Positions 15,217 through 23,082 of a stretch of 26,690 nt of DNA are shown here, piece by piece. Each line of letters opens with the position of its first letter. The stretch's first letter is position 1. The notes under the pieces are model-generated. The model had not been told where the DNA came from and made no database searches. It saw nothing but the letters and a program-made list of their open reading frames with translations. A program made the translations under genes and the position numbers. The DNA comes from Candidatus Segatella papionis. GTDB taxonomy: Bacteria; Bacteroidota; Bacteroidia; Bacteroidales; Bacteroidaceae. The stretch spans positions 8,905 through 35,594 of the forward strand of contig DBLF01000009.1 in NCBI GenBank assembly GCA_002297965.1. The letters run 5' to 3'.

Positions 15217-18200
15217 ATGCAGAAAAGATTGCATTTACTCATTGCTTTGCTGGCCTTTATGGTTACCACTGCAATGGCACAGATTACAACTTCCAGCGTG
15301 AGTGGTAAGATTACCGCCAACGGCGAAGATGTCATCGGTGCAACAATTAAGGCTGTCCACCAACCTTCTGGTACAGTCTATCGTGCCGTGACCAACATTG
15401 ATGGTCGTTATTCTATTCAGGGTATGCGCCCTGGAGGTCCTTATGTCTTGGAGGTGTCTTATGTAGGTTATAAGACAAAGTCTGAGAAAAACATTACTCT
15501 TTCTCTTGGTCAGAACACCATTCTGAACGAAAGCCTCTCTGAGGATGCTGAGATGTTGCAGGACGTTGTAGTGACAGCTTCTCGTAACAACAACATGCGT
15601 ACTGACCGTGCGGGTGCTACAACAAGCATCAATGCCGACCAGATTGAGACAGTTCCTACTGTGTCTCGTAGCATGAACGACCTCTTGAAGTTGACTCCTC
15701 AGGGTGCCAACGTAGGTAGTGGCTTCTCTGTAGGTGGTGGTAACTATCGTCAGAGTTATGTTACTGTCGATGGTGCAGCTTTCAACAACGCCTTCGGTAT
15801 TGGTGGTAACCTCCCAGGCAACGGTTCCCCAATTTCTCTTGATGCCTTGGATCAGATTTCTGTTTCTTCATCTCCATACGATGTACGTTTGAGCGGTTTC
15901 ACCGGCGGTGCCATCAGTGCCGTGACCAAGAGTGGTACCAACCAGTTCAAGGGTACAGCTTATATGTACACCACAAACTCTCATTTGAAGGGTAACAAGG
16001 TGGATGACTACGAGTTGAATCGTCTTCAATCTCACTCTACTACATGGGGTGCTAGCATTGGCGGTCCTATCATCAAGGATAAGTTGTTCTTCTTTGTTAA
16101 TGGTGAGTATCAGAACAACATCTCTGCTGGTCCTTCTGGAACAGCTCGTTTGAGCGAGAATGATACATGGAGCCCTTCCAATGGTACAGTTCATCGTCCA
16201 TTGCAGAGCGATATGGACAACATGCTCAACTACTTGAATACTACATACGGATACAACCCAGGTCGCTACCAGGGTTATTCTCTCGATACACCTTCTTATA
16301 AGGTGTTGGCTCGCTTGGATTGGAACATCAACGAGAACAACAAGGTGAATTTCCGCTTCTCTAAGAGCCACGACAAGGATTCCAATGCTCCATCCAACTC
16401 TACAACACCTTTCAAGGATTATCTCATTTATCCTGGAAATCAAGGCTTAGGTATCTCTAGTGGCAAGGCTCAGGCTGGTCGTACAGCCAACTCTGGTCTC
16501 TATTTCGAGAGTGCTCGCTACTATCAGGAGAAGAACTTTACCTCTTTCGCAGCAGAGTGGAACTCTAAGTGGGGTAGTGTAAGCAATGTTCTCCGTGGCA
16601 CTTACTCTTACCAGGATGAGCCTCGTACCTATCTTGGTGGTGTGTTCCCAACAGTGGATATTTTGAAGGATGGTGCTTATTATATGGGTGTCGGTCCTGA
16701 TCCATTCACCGAGGGTAACCTTCGCCAGGTGAAGACTTTCGTCGTTACAGATGAGGCTTCTTGGTCTTTGGGTATTCAGAACTTCACTGCTGGTGTTCAG
16801 TATGAGAGCAATGAGGCAACCAATGGCTTCGGTGCTGCTTCAGCAGGATATTATGTATATTCTTCTCCAGAGGATTTCATGGCTGGTGGCGCTCCTGCCG
16901 CTTATGGCGTAACCTTCCCAATGGATGGTAGCAGCCAGTTCAAGGCTAAGATGAAATACAATCAGTTCTCTGCTTACATTCAGGATCAGGTCAACTTCTC
17001 TGAGCGTTTTCGCTTGACAGGTGGTTTGCGTTTCGAGTTGCCTATCTATCCAGAGCTCAAGAACAACTACAATAACGCTTTCGCAGCCCTCAAGTTCACA
17101 CAGAACGATGGCTCTCAGGTTAGCTATGCTACCGATCAGTTGCCTGATGCTCCATTGACAGTTTCTCCTCGTGTTGGTTTCAACTGGGATATTCTCGGCA
17201 ACCATAAGTTGGTTCTCCGTGGCGGTACAGGTTATTTCGTTGGTCGTTTGCCTTTCGTATGGCTTGTTTCTGCTGTGGGTAATGCAGGTTGTGGTCAGTA
17301 CACCTATTTTTATAATAAAACTAGCGAGGTTAAGAACGGCATCCTTATGGATAAGTTCTATACATCTCGTGATGAGCAGGTTAAGAGACTGAATGAACTT
17401 GGCTTGTCTACCTCACGTGAGACAGCTCCAGCTCCTTCTGCTCCAACCATCATCGACAAGGATTTGAAGATGAACGCTACATGGAAGAGTTCTTTGGCTA
17501 TCGATATGAAGTTGCCTTACGACATCGATTTCTCTTTGGAGGGCATCTACAGCCGTGAATTCAATCCAGCCATCGTTCTCAACAAGGCTTATTATTATGA
17601 TGGTACTAGCACTATCAACCTTGCTCCTGGTGACACTCGCCGCCATTATACGTATGGTGTTATCGGCGACAAGGACAACGAGGGTAAGCAGTATGCTTAC
17701 ATGATAACCAACGCTGGTCACAAGGCATATTATTATTCCATCACAGCATCTTTGGCTAAGAGATTTGACTTCGGTTTGAATCTCTCTGCATCTTATACCT
17801 TCTCTCACGCACGTTCTTACAGCGACGGTGTTGGCGACCAGGTTAACTCTGCATACTATAACAACCGCTACTCTGTCAATGGTAACAACGATATGGAGTT
17901 GGGTTATGGTACTTACGTAGCTCCTAACCGTTTGCTTATCTCTGCTTCTTACAAGAAGGATTATGCTAAGCACTTCGGTTCTGAGGTTGGTTTGATTTAC
18001 GAGGGTATGAACATCGGCTATGCTGATGGTTATAGCTGCACACGTTATTCTTACACCTTGGGTAGCAACGTTGTTAACGACTATGGTTCTAATGCCTTGA
18101 TGTACGTGCCAGAGTCTCGTGAGGCTCTCGACAGTTGGAATTTCATGGACGTTACAAATTCTAAGGGTGAGGTTACATATTCTGCTAAAGATCAGCGTGA

Positions 18201-18609
18201 TGATTTGTGGAACTATATCAACCAGGATTCTTACCTCAAAAATCGCAAGGGTAAGTATGCTGAGCGTGGTGGTGCTGTAATGCCTTGGCATCATCAGTTG
18301 GATTTCAAGTTCAATCAGAACTTCTATCTCAACGTAGGTGGTCAGAAAAATACCCTCCAGTTTGGCGTAGATATCAAGAACCTTGCCAATTTGCTTAATA
18401 GCAGCTGGGGTCTCTACAAGACAGTCAATAAGACTTCTGCCTTGAAGTGGACTGCTGAAAGCGAGAATAAAAAAACAGGTGTTGTAACTCCTGCTCATTT
18501 CAATTTCCAGAAGAATGGTAAGGAGATCTTGAACAAGACATACAGCAACTTGACAAGCTTCAACTCCACCTATTCTATCCAGTTCTCTATCCGTTACATC
18601 TTCAACTAA
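15217..18609 (+). CDS. TonB-dependent outer-membrane receptor, Oar-like
   Basis: This 1130-aa outer-membrane protein has a signal peptide (1-21, ending TTAMA-Q). A carboxypeptidase-regulatory-like beta-sandwich follows (about 25-110: SGKITANGEDVIGATIKAV ... YVGYKTKSEKNI), then the plug (about 115-240: LQDVVVTASRNNNMRTDRAG, VTVDGAAFNNAFG, GAISAVTKSGTNQFKGTAY) and a large barrel ending in IQFSIRYIFN. The plug pattern and size fit the Oar-like group rather than SusC, and no SusD gene follows. It probably imports or presents a peptide or other large ligand, or supports surface adhesion; the ligand is unknown. Codons are richer in GGT, TCT and GCT than in neighbours, suggesting high expression. 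It has its own promoter and terminator. Confidence 0.92.
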   Translation: MQKRLHLLIALLAFMVTTAMAQITTSSVSGKITANGEDVIGATIKAVHQPSGTVYRAVTNIDGRYSIQGMRPGGPYVLEVSYVGYKTKSEKNITLSLGQNTILNESLSEDAEMLQDVVVTASRNNNMRTDRAGATTSINADQIETVPTVSRSMNDLLKLTPQGANVGSGFSVGGGNYRQSYVTVDGAAFNNAFGIGGNLPGNGSPISLDALDQISVSSSPYDVRLSGFTGGAISAVTKSGTNQFKGTAYMYTTNSHLKGNKVDDYELNRLQSHSTTWGASIGGPIIKDKLFFFVNGEYQNNISAGPSGTARLSENDTWSPSNGTVHRPLQSDMDNMLNYLNTTYGYNPGRYQGYSLDTPSYKVLARLDWNINENNKVNFRFSKSHDKDSNAPSNSTTPFKDYLIYPGNQGLGISSGKAQAGRTANSGLYFESARYYQEKNFTSFAAEWNSKWGSVSNVLRGTYSYQDEPRTYLGGVFPTVDILKDGAYYMGVGPDPFTEGNLRQVKTFVVTDEASWSLGIQNFTAGVQYESNEATNGFGAASAGYYVYSSPEDFMAGGAPAAYGVTFPMDGSSQFKAKMKYNQFSAYIQDQVNFSERFRLTGGLRFELPIYPELKNNYNNAFAALKFTQNDGSQVSYATDQLPDAPLTVSPRVGFNWDILGNHKLVLRGGTGYFVGRLPFVWLVSAVGNAGCGQYTYFYNKTSEVKNGILMDKFYTSRDEQVKRLNELGLSTSRETAPAPSAPTIIDKDLKMNATWKSSLAIDMKLPYDIDFSLEGIYSREFNPAIVLNKAYYYDGTSTINLAPGDTRRHYTYGVIGDKDNEGKQYAYMITNAGHKAYYYSITASLAKRFDFGLNLSASYTFSHARSYSDGVGDQVNSAYYNNRYSVNGNNDMELGYGTYVAPNRLLISASYKKDYAKHFGSEVGLIYEGMNIGYADGYSCTRYSYTLGSNVVNDYGSNALMYVPESREALDSWNFMDVTNSKGEVTYSAKDQRDDLWNYINQDSYLKNRKGKYAERGGAVMPWHHQLDFKFNQNFYLNVGGQKNTLQFGVDIKNLANLLNSSWGLYKTVNKTSALKWTAESENKKTGVVTPAHFNFQKNGKEILNKTYSNLTSFNSTYSIQFSIRYIFN

Positions 18610-18679
18610 TGGATGTGAGTCCTAGACTTCTATAGAAAAGGTTAAGTTTAGGCTATCATAATAGTAAGAATAAATCATC

Positions 18680-18721
18680 AAGGATGCATTTCTCTTCAAA
18701 TGGGGTATGCATCCTTTTTTT
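18680..18721 (+). terminator. Intrinsic terminator of the TonB receptor gene
   Basis: AAGGATGCAT (18680-18689) pairs with ATGCATCCTT (18707-18716) and runs into TTTTTTT (18715-18721). The 17-nt loop is a little long, but the stem is perfect and the site is 70 nt after the stop codon. Confidence 0.85.
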
Positions 18722-18930
18722 ATGCGTACTTTAAAAGCTTTATATGGGTACTTAAGAAACCTTGTATGAGTACTTTAGAAACTTCTGTGGCTTTGCCCAG
18801 CTCTGCCCGAGACGCTGGGCACTTTTGCCCAGCGGCATGAGGAGATTTGCCCGAGGTCGATGGGCAAAAGTACCCATAGCCTTGGGCAGATTTGCTTTAT
18901 ATGTCGGGTGAATTTGCTTGTGGGTTGAAA
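18722..18930. repeat. Degenerate tandem repeat, period about 22 bp
   Basis: About nine diverged units run head to tail. Early units read ATGnGTACTTTAraAacnTTGT (starting at 18722, 18744, 18766). Later ones read TGGGCAnnTTTGCCCA (for example 18816-18837, 18838-18860, 18861-18882, 18883-18906). Spacing is 22-24 nt in most steps. Several units contain a small palindrome such as GGGCA-CTTT-TGCCC (18817-18830). The tract starts immediately after the receptor terminator and holds no credible gene. Confidence 0.65.
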
Positions 18931-19008
18931 CGACTTCCCCGAAGCGTTGGTTTGTTTGCTAAACCCCTCCAAGCAGACTTTTCCTGATCAGATTAGACAC
19001 TTTTTTAC

Positions 19009-19064
19009 TTTATAAACTAGAAAGATAGACACTATTAGTTTTATACAACTAGAACAGTAGTCAC
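19009..19064. repeat. Diverged direct repeat, period 31 bp
   Basis: TTTATAAACTAGAAAGATAG-ACAC (19009-19032) and TTTATACAACTAGAACAGTA-GTCAC (19040-19064) are near copies. Further TAGACAC words occur at 18994-19000 and 19090-19096. The block is AT-rich and has no gene. Confidence 0.55.
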
Positions 19065-19123
19065 CTTCTTTTAATTGTTCCAGTTTTAATAGACACAATT
19101 TGTATAATCGTGCTAAATTAGTA

Positions 19124-19174
19124 GCGTGACAGCAGTGACAGCAAATGACAGCAAAAAATGGTTTGCTGTCACGC
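19124..19174. repeat. GTGACAGCA repeats with a perfect hairpin
   Basis: Three near copies, GCGTGACAGCA (19124-19134), GTGACAGCAAA (19135-19145) and TGACAGCAAA (19146-19155), are followed by the inverted arm TTTGCTGTCACGC (19162-19174). The nearest pairing gives a 10-bp stem with loop AAATGG; the other copies could replace it. A related pair GTGACATCA / GTGACATCAAA lies at 19211-19230. Confidence 0.7.
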
Positions 19175-19292
19175 CTTAACTTTCTGTATTTGAGTGCGAT
19201 AGGCTTGAACGTGACATCAGTGACATCAAATTGAAGAAAAAACATTTGTATATAATGGTGGAATACGATTATTATTGTCATATTATGATAAA

Positions 19293-19333
19293 ATTAGCCC
19301 CATTGTTTCTATTCAAAAAACAATGGGGCTAAT
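19293..19333. terminator. Terminator of the serine hydrolase gene
   Basis: ATTAGCCCCATTGTTT (19293-19308) and AAACAATGGGGCTAAT (19318-19333) pair perfectly over 16 bp with a 9-nt loop. On the minus strand it lies just after the stop of the hydrolase gene and is followed by TTTATC. It can act in both directions, protecting the converging receptor gene too. Confidence 0.8.
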
Positions 19334-19338
19334 AATCT

Positions 19339-20664
19339 TTAGCTTTGTACAAATAAGTCTTTCTTTGGCATAGTAGCCATATACTTCTTTCTGAGTTTCT
19401 CGAAGAAAGCCATGGTGTCGTTGCTGAATCCGTGGCCCTTCCAGGTAGAAGTGTTGGTGACGAGAATCCAGCATTCACCATCAGGATATTTCAAGATGAG
19501 GGCAGAGGTACCTGCCAGCGAACCCGTGCGAATCCAAGGCTTGCCACTCTTGGGTTGTGGCGTGTAGTTCCAACCGATGGAATATTGGTGGTTGGGCTGT
19601 TCCTTCGTCATGAAGTCTATGGCTTGCTTACTCAAGATGTCCTTTACGTGAGGCAAGTTGTCGATGGAGGCGATGAGCCTAGCCAATTCTGCTGTTGAAC
19701 CGCACCAGGCACCTGCGCCCGAGAGGCGAGGCAGGTCGGTGTCGCCATAGCATTTCTCCACCATTCTTCCACTGTTGTTGAATTCATACACTGGGATGCT
19801 ACCCTTGTGCATATAATAGTGGGTCTCGTTTTTACGGCGGTCCTTGAGATAGGTGCCTGCGATGTGCATGTCGTAGCAGCCGGCAGGGTGGAGCACATAC
19901 TTCTGGATGAAATCCTCATATTTCATGCCGCTCTTCTTTTCCACCACCATCGATAGTATTATGTAGCCGAGGTTCGAGTAACACTTGCCTTCGCCCGGCG
20001 TATAACCCAAGTGGCGCTTCAATAAGATTCTCAGCAGGGTAGGGTGGTCGGGAGCCTGGGTGAGGTGGTTCTGCATCATGATGAAGCGGGTGTTCGATAC
20101 GGGGTCGCCCGCATAATTGTTGAATCCCGCTTGGTGTCTGAGCAGTTGTTCTACGGTAATCTGATAGTATCGCTGGTCCTGGATGCTGTTGTTATATACG
20201 GTGTCGTTGAGGATGCCCTTCGGACCAAACACCTTGTCGCCCATTCTCAGTTTCTTCATTTCCCAAAGCTTCATGATGCCTGTGGCGGTGATGAGCTTGG
20301 ATACCGATGCGAAACGCATCAGCACGTTGGGTTCCATCTTGATGCCTTTCTCCACGTCGGAGAATCCGAATCCACGTGAATAGAGCAGCGAGTCGTTGCG
20401 GGTGATGGTGAGCTGGGCACCATTGATTTCCCAGCGTTTCAAGTATCGTTCCACGAGCGAATCCATCTCGTGGTATTCCTTTCCCTCGGTCAGCGCATTG
20501 CTGATGGAGTCGTTGATATGAGCCTTGGGCAAGGTGTCCTCAGCCTTTGCCTTGTCGGATGACGAGGTGCAGCGCGACACGCAACTATGGACTGTCCATA
20601 CCACGATGGCTGCAAATGTGAGCAATATGATTGCTATTCTTTTCTTTCTTAGTCTTCTTGCCAT
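19339..20664 (-). CDS. Membrane-anchored serine hydrolase, beta-lactamase class C fold
   Basis: This 441-aa protein has a basic start and one hydrophobic helix (about 9-27), so it is probably anchored with its enzyme domain in the periplasm. The class C/DD-peptidase fold shows all three motif sets: S120-V-S-K123 (nucleophile and base), Y229-S-N231, and R379-T-G381 in place of KTG, along with the RHQAGFNNY segment (about 176-184). Such proteins may be esterases, DD-peptidases or peptidases; an antibiotic-hydrolysing role is not implied. Cysteines at 28 and 32 after the helix do not form a convincing lipobox. The ATG lies 62 nt downstream of dnaX, so the two are probably cotranscribed. Confidence 0.87.
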   Translation of the reverse strand: MARRLRKKRIAIILLTFAAIVVWTVHSCVSRCTSSSDKAKAEDTLPKAHINDSISNALTEGKEYHEMDSLVERYLKRWEINGAQLTITRNDSLLYSRGFGFSDVEKGIKMEPNVLMRFASVSKLITATGIMKLWEMKKLRMGDKVFGPKGILNDTVYNNSIQDQRYYQITVEQLLRHQAGFNNYAGDPVSNTRFIMMQNHLTQAPDHPTLLRILLKRHLGYTPGEGKCYSNLGYIILSMVVEKKSGMKYEDFIQKYVLHPAGCYDMHIAGTYLKDRRKNETHYYMHKGSIPVYEFNNSGRMVEKCYGDTDLPRLSGAGAWCGSTAELARLIASIDNLPHVKDILSKQAIDFMTKEQPNHQYSIGWNYTPQPKSGKPWIRTGSLAGTSALILKYPDGECWILVTNTSTWKGHGFSNDTMAFFEKLRKKYMATMPKKDLFVQS

Positions 20665-20726
20665 GATGTTTTCTTAGCTTCTTGCCATGATGTGACTTCT
20701 TGGTTCTGTTTCTTTTTTGTGGCGCA

Positions 20727-22583
20727 TTATGCCATCACCAATTTCAGTGCTTGCGCGAGCTTGGCTACCGCTGGATTGTCCTTCATCATCTTGTCGAGTA
20801 CTTCTCGCTTGGAGAGAATCTTCGTTACCTCGTCTGCCTTCGCCAAGCGATAGTCGATGTTGACGGACTGGTTTTGAAGCCCCATCTTGAAGGTCTTCAA
20901 GATTCTTCCCTTTATCTTGATGATATCGTTGAGCAACAGCTGGTTATCCACCACTACCTCGATGTTCGGGAATTGCGTAATCTTCGGGATGATAGGCTTC
21001 ATGCGATTGGCGAGACCTATGAACTCCTTCACGTTTTGCATCCTGAGGCACATGCTCATCCATTGTCCCTCCACTTGCTCTTGGTTGAAGACTTGGTCGT
21101 TGTGCGTCTCGCCGCTCTGTGGGGTAGTAGGCTCATCCTTCAGTTGGTCGATAGGATTGTAGATGCGTTTGGCAGCTTCTTCCGTTTTCTTGAGATTGGC
21201 GAAACTCATGCCGATTCCGCTGAGTTTTACTTCGCTCAGCGACTTTCGGGTAGGTTTTGCCCCCTCGTTGACAGGTTTTGTGGCATCTGATGCGGTTGAA
21301 CTTTCGTTAGCCGAAGGCACAGCAACAGCTGCAGCGACAGACTTTGCCTCGTTGCCCGAGGTGTTGCTGCCGCTCTCTTGCCCGGCACCTGCACCCTGAA
21401 CAACAGGCTTAAGCTGGGCAACAATTTTCTGAAACAGGGATTTTAATCTATGGGGCGTACGCCCCGCACTAGGCACATCCTGGTCTTCCGGTTGGGTGAT
21501 TTGTCCTATCTGTATCAAGGTAAGCTCCACGAGCAGACGCTTGTTGGAGCTCTGGCGATAATGGATGTCGCAATCGTTCATCAGTTTCAGCGCCTTATAT
21601 AAGAAAGGTGTAGGTGCTTTCTTGGCTTGCTCCGCAAACTTGGCTTTCTGCGCTTCGCTGGTTTCCAGCAGCGGCAGGGTCTGGATGTCTTTCGCCATCA
21701 TTACGTTGCGCACGTGCTGGGCGAGTCCTTGTATCATGTTGCCGCCGTCGAATCCCTTGCCCAGGATGCCGTCGAGCAACACCATCATCTCGCTCACCTT
21801 GTTTTCCAAGGCGAGGTCTATGAACTTGAAGTAATTGTCGCTGTCGAGCACATTGAGGTCTTCTATCACCTTTTGGTAAGTGATGTTGCCCTGGCAGAAG
21901 CTTGCCGCCTGGTCGAAGATGGACAGGGCGTCGCGCATACCGCCGTCTGCCTTCTCGGCGATGACGGCGAGAGCCTGTTCCTCATACTGGATGCCTTCCT
22001 TCTCAGCCACCATCTTCAGGTGGGCGATGGTGTTGGGCACGGTCATGCGCTCGAAGTCGTATATTTGGCATCGGCTCAGGATGGTAGGCAAAATCTTGTG
22101 CTTCTCGGTGGTGGCGAGGATGAAGATGACATGCGATGGTGGCTCCTCCAAGGTCTTGAGGAAGGCATTGAAGGCGGCGGCACTCAGCATGTGGACCTCG
22201 TCGATGATAAACACCTTGTACTTGCCCACCTGAGGCGGGATGCGGGTTTGCTCCATCAAGGTCTTGATTTGGTCAACGCCATTGTTGCTGGCGGCATCCA
22301 ACTCGAAGATGTTGTATGAGCGTTGCTCGTTGAAAGCCTTGCAGCTCTCGCATTCGTTGCAAGCCTCGCCGTCCTCGCGAGGATGCTCGCAGTTGATGGC
22401 CTTGGCGAAAATGCGGGCACACGTGGTCTTACCCACACCTCTAGGACCGCAGAAAAGGTAAGCGTGGGCAAGCTTGCCACTCTTCACTGCGTTCTTCAAG
22501 GTGGTGGTCAGTGCACTCTGTCCTACGACGGTGTCGAAGGTCATCGGGCGGTATTTTCTAGCAGAAACTATATATTCTCCCAT
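20727..22583 (-). CDS. dnaX: DNA polymerase III gamma/tau subunit
   Basis: DnaX is the ATPase of the clamp loader and holds the replisome together. The 618-aa protein starts with YRPMTFDTVVGQSALTTTLK, then Walker A GPRGVGKT (46-53), zinc-binding C65, C75, C78 and C81, Walker B DEVH (128-131), sensor 1 ATTEKHK and the SRC motif with arginine finger R171. Domain III extends to about 365. The following linker (370-445) is Ser/Ala/Gly/Glu-rich and holds a GC-rich palindrome at codons 374-378. A C-terminal tau-like domain follows. No obvious A-AAA-AAG slippage site for a short gamma form was seen. A strong promoter lies upstream, back to back with that of the divIC-like gene. Confidence 0.96.
   Translation of the reverse strand: MGEYIVSARKYRPMTFDTVVGQSALTTTLKNAVKSGKLAHAYLFCGPRGVGKTTCARIFAKAINCEHPREDGEACNECESCKAFNEQRSYNIFELDAASNNGVDQIKTLMEQTRIPPQVGKYKVFIIDEVHMLSAAAFNAFLKTLEEPPSHVIFILATTEKHKILPTILSRCQIYDFERMTVPNTIAHLKMVAEKEGIQYEEQALAVIAEKADGGMRDALSIFDQAASFCQGNITYQKVIEDLNVLDSDNYFKFIDLALENKVSEMMVLLDGILGKGFDGGNMIQGLAQHVRNVMMAKDIQTLPLLETSEAQKAKFAEQAKKAPTPFLYKALKLMNDCDIHYRQSSNKRLLVELTLIQIGQITQPEDQDVPSAGRTPHRLKSLFQKIVAQLKPVVQGAGAGQESGSNTSGNEAKSVAAAVAVPSANESSTASDATKPVNEGAKPTRKSLSEVKLSGIGMSFANLKKTEEAAKRIYNPIDQLKDEPTTPQSGETHNDQVFNQEQVEGQWMSMCLRMQNVKEFIGLANRMKPIIPKITQFPNIEVVVDNQLLLNDIIKIKGRILKTFKMGLQNQSVNIDYRLAKADEVTKILSKREVLDKMMKDNPAVAKLAQALKLVMA
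21452..21465. repeat. 14-bp perfect palindrome inside dnaX
   Basis: GGGGCGTACGCCCC reads the same on both strands and lies in the linker-coding part of dnaX (codons for GRTPH, residues 374-378). It is the most GC-rich short site in the gene. It could be an in-frame insertion of a small palindromic repeat, or chance in a tolerant linker. Confidence 0.55.
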
Positions 22584-22632
22584 TGTTTTTTTCTTGAATA
22601 TTCGTTCTCTTTCATTATTTTTTCTTAATTGT

Positions 22633-22664
22633 GATGCAAAGATAACAAAAAAATATTATCTTTG
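22633..22664 (+). promoter_or_regulatory. divIC-like gene promoter (weak -33)
   Basis: TATCTTTG at 22657-22664 is a perfect -7 box. The element 19 nt upstream reads GATGC (22633-22637), a poor match to TTTG. The two -7 boxes lie in the inverted repeat GCAAAGATAA / TTATCTTTGC (22636-22645, 22656-22665), so the two promoters interlock on the same DNA. Confidence 0.65.
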
Positions 22665-22668
22665 CAAA
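22637..22668 (-). promoter_or_regulatory. dnaX promoter
   Basis: On the minus strand, TTTGC (22664-22668), a 19-nt spacer and TATCTTTG (22637-22644) followed by CATC match the Bacteroidetes consensus closely. The predicted start is about 45 nt before the dnaX ATG. Confidence 0.8.
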
Positions 22669-22693
22669 CAAATTTAGACAATTTCGGAAATTA

Positions 22694-23050
22694 ATGAGTC
22701 AAAAAATAAGTATAATATGGAATTATCTCGCTCACTATAAATACCTTATAGTGATAATTGCGGGAATATTGATTGTGGGCGTTGTTGATGACAACAGCAT
22801 CCGCCAGCACATCAAGTACCAGATACAGATAGCTTCGCTCCGAGAAGAGATAGACAAGTATCACCAGCAATACGACAAGGACCTCCACATGCTCAGGGAG
22901 ATGCGCAAGGGCACCGACGTGTTCGGAAAGATAGCTCGTGAGCGTTATTTCATGAAGGCAGACGACGAGGACATCTTCGTGCTCAGCACAGACCTGCCGG
23001 ATGAGGGCGACATGGACGAATCTTCGGCTGCTAGAGATTCCATACAATAA
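22694..23050 (+). CDS. FtsB/DivIC-like septum formation protein
   Basis: This 118-aa bitopic membrane protein has a short N-terminal cytoplasmic part, one helix (about 17-33: YLIVIIAGILIVGVV), a periplasmic coiled coil (about 36-68: heptad Leu/Ile in ASLREEIDKYHQQYDKDLH) and the conserved ARERYFMK segment near residue 76. This is the FtsB/DivIC arrangement, which joins FtsL and FtsQ at the division site. An acidic tail (DEDIF ... DEGDMDESS) follows. The transcript start should be only about 23 nt before the ATG. A membrane protein gene follows after 32 nt. Confidence 0.85.
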   Translation: MSQKISIIWNYLAHYKYLIVIIAGILIVGVVDDNSIRQHIKYQIQIASLREEIDKYHQQYDKDLHMLREMRKGTDVFGKIARERYFMKADDEDIFVLSTDLPDEGDMDESSAARDSIQ

Positions 23051-23082
23051 ATATAAAATGTGTAAAACTATAAAGTTTGAAG

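Larger units (their letters stand above)
18610..19338. other. 729-bp gene-free spacer between convergent genes
   Basis: It holds, from left to right: the receptor terminator, the ~22-bp tandem tract, the 31-bp direct repeat, the GTGACAGCA/GTGACATCA blocks and the hydrolase terminator. Open frames inside it (for example on the minus strand at 18775-18972 and 18988-19281) have repeat-derived or unusual composition. It looks like decayed mobile or repetitive DNA. Confidence 0.6.

Noticed and set aside
15217..18609. SusC of a polysaccharide utilisation locus
   Set aside because: No SusD, glycosidase or sensor gene lies nearby and the plug pattern is Oar-like.
18722..18930. Possible CRISPR array
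   Set aside because: Units are diverged and contiguous with no unique spacers between identical repeats, and no cas genes are nearby.
18775..18972. 65-codon minus-strand open frame inside the repeat tract
   Set aside because: Its codons derive from the ~22-bp repeats, it has no promoter or family resemblance, and it lies downstream of converging genes.
18988..19281. 97-codon minus-strand open frame in the spacer
   Set aside because: Cys/His/Ile-rich translation comes from the GTGACAGCA repeats and AT-rich DNA; it has no upstream promoter and I recognise no domain.
19339..20664. Beta-lactamase (antibiotic resistance) call for the serine hydrolase
   Set aside because: The SxxK/YxN/RTG set fits the wider class C fold, including peptidases and esterases; nothing specifically supports beta-lactam hydrolysis.
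20727..22583. Programmed frameshift in dnaX for a gamma form
   Set aside because: I scanned for an A-AAA-AAG type heptamer in frame and saw none; nearby A-runs (such as in AAGAAAACG) do not fit the rule.
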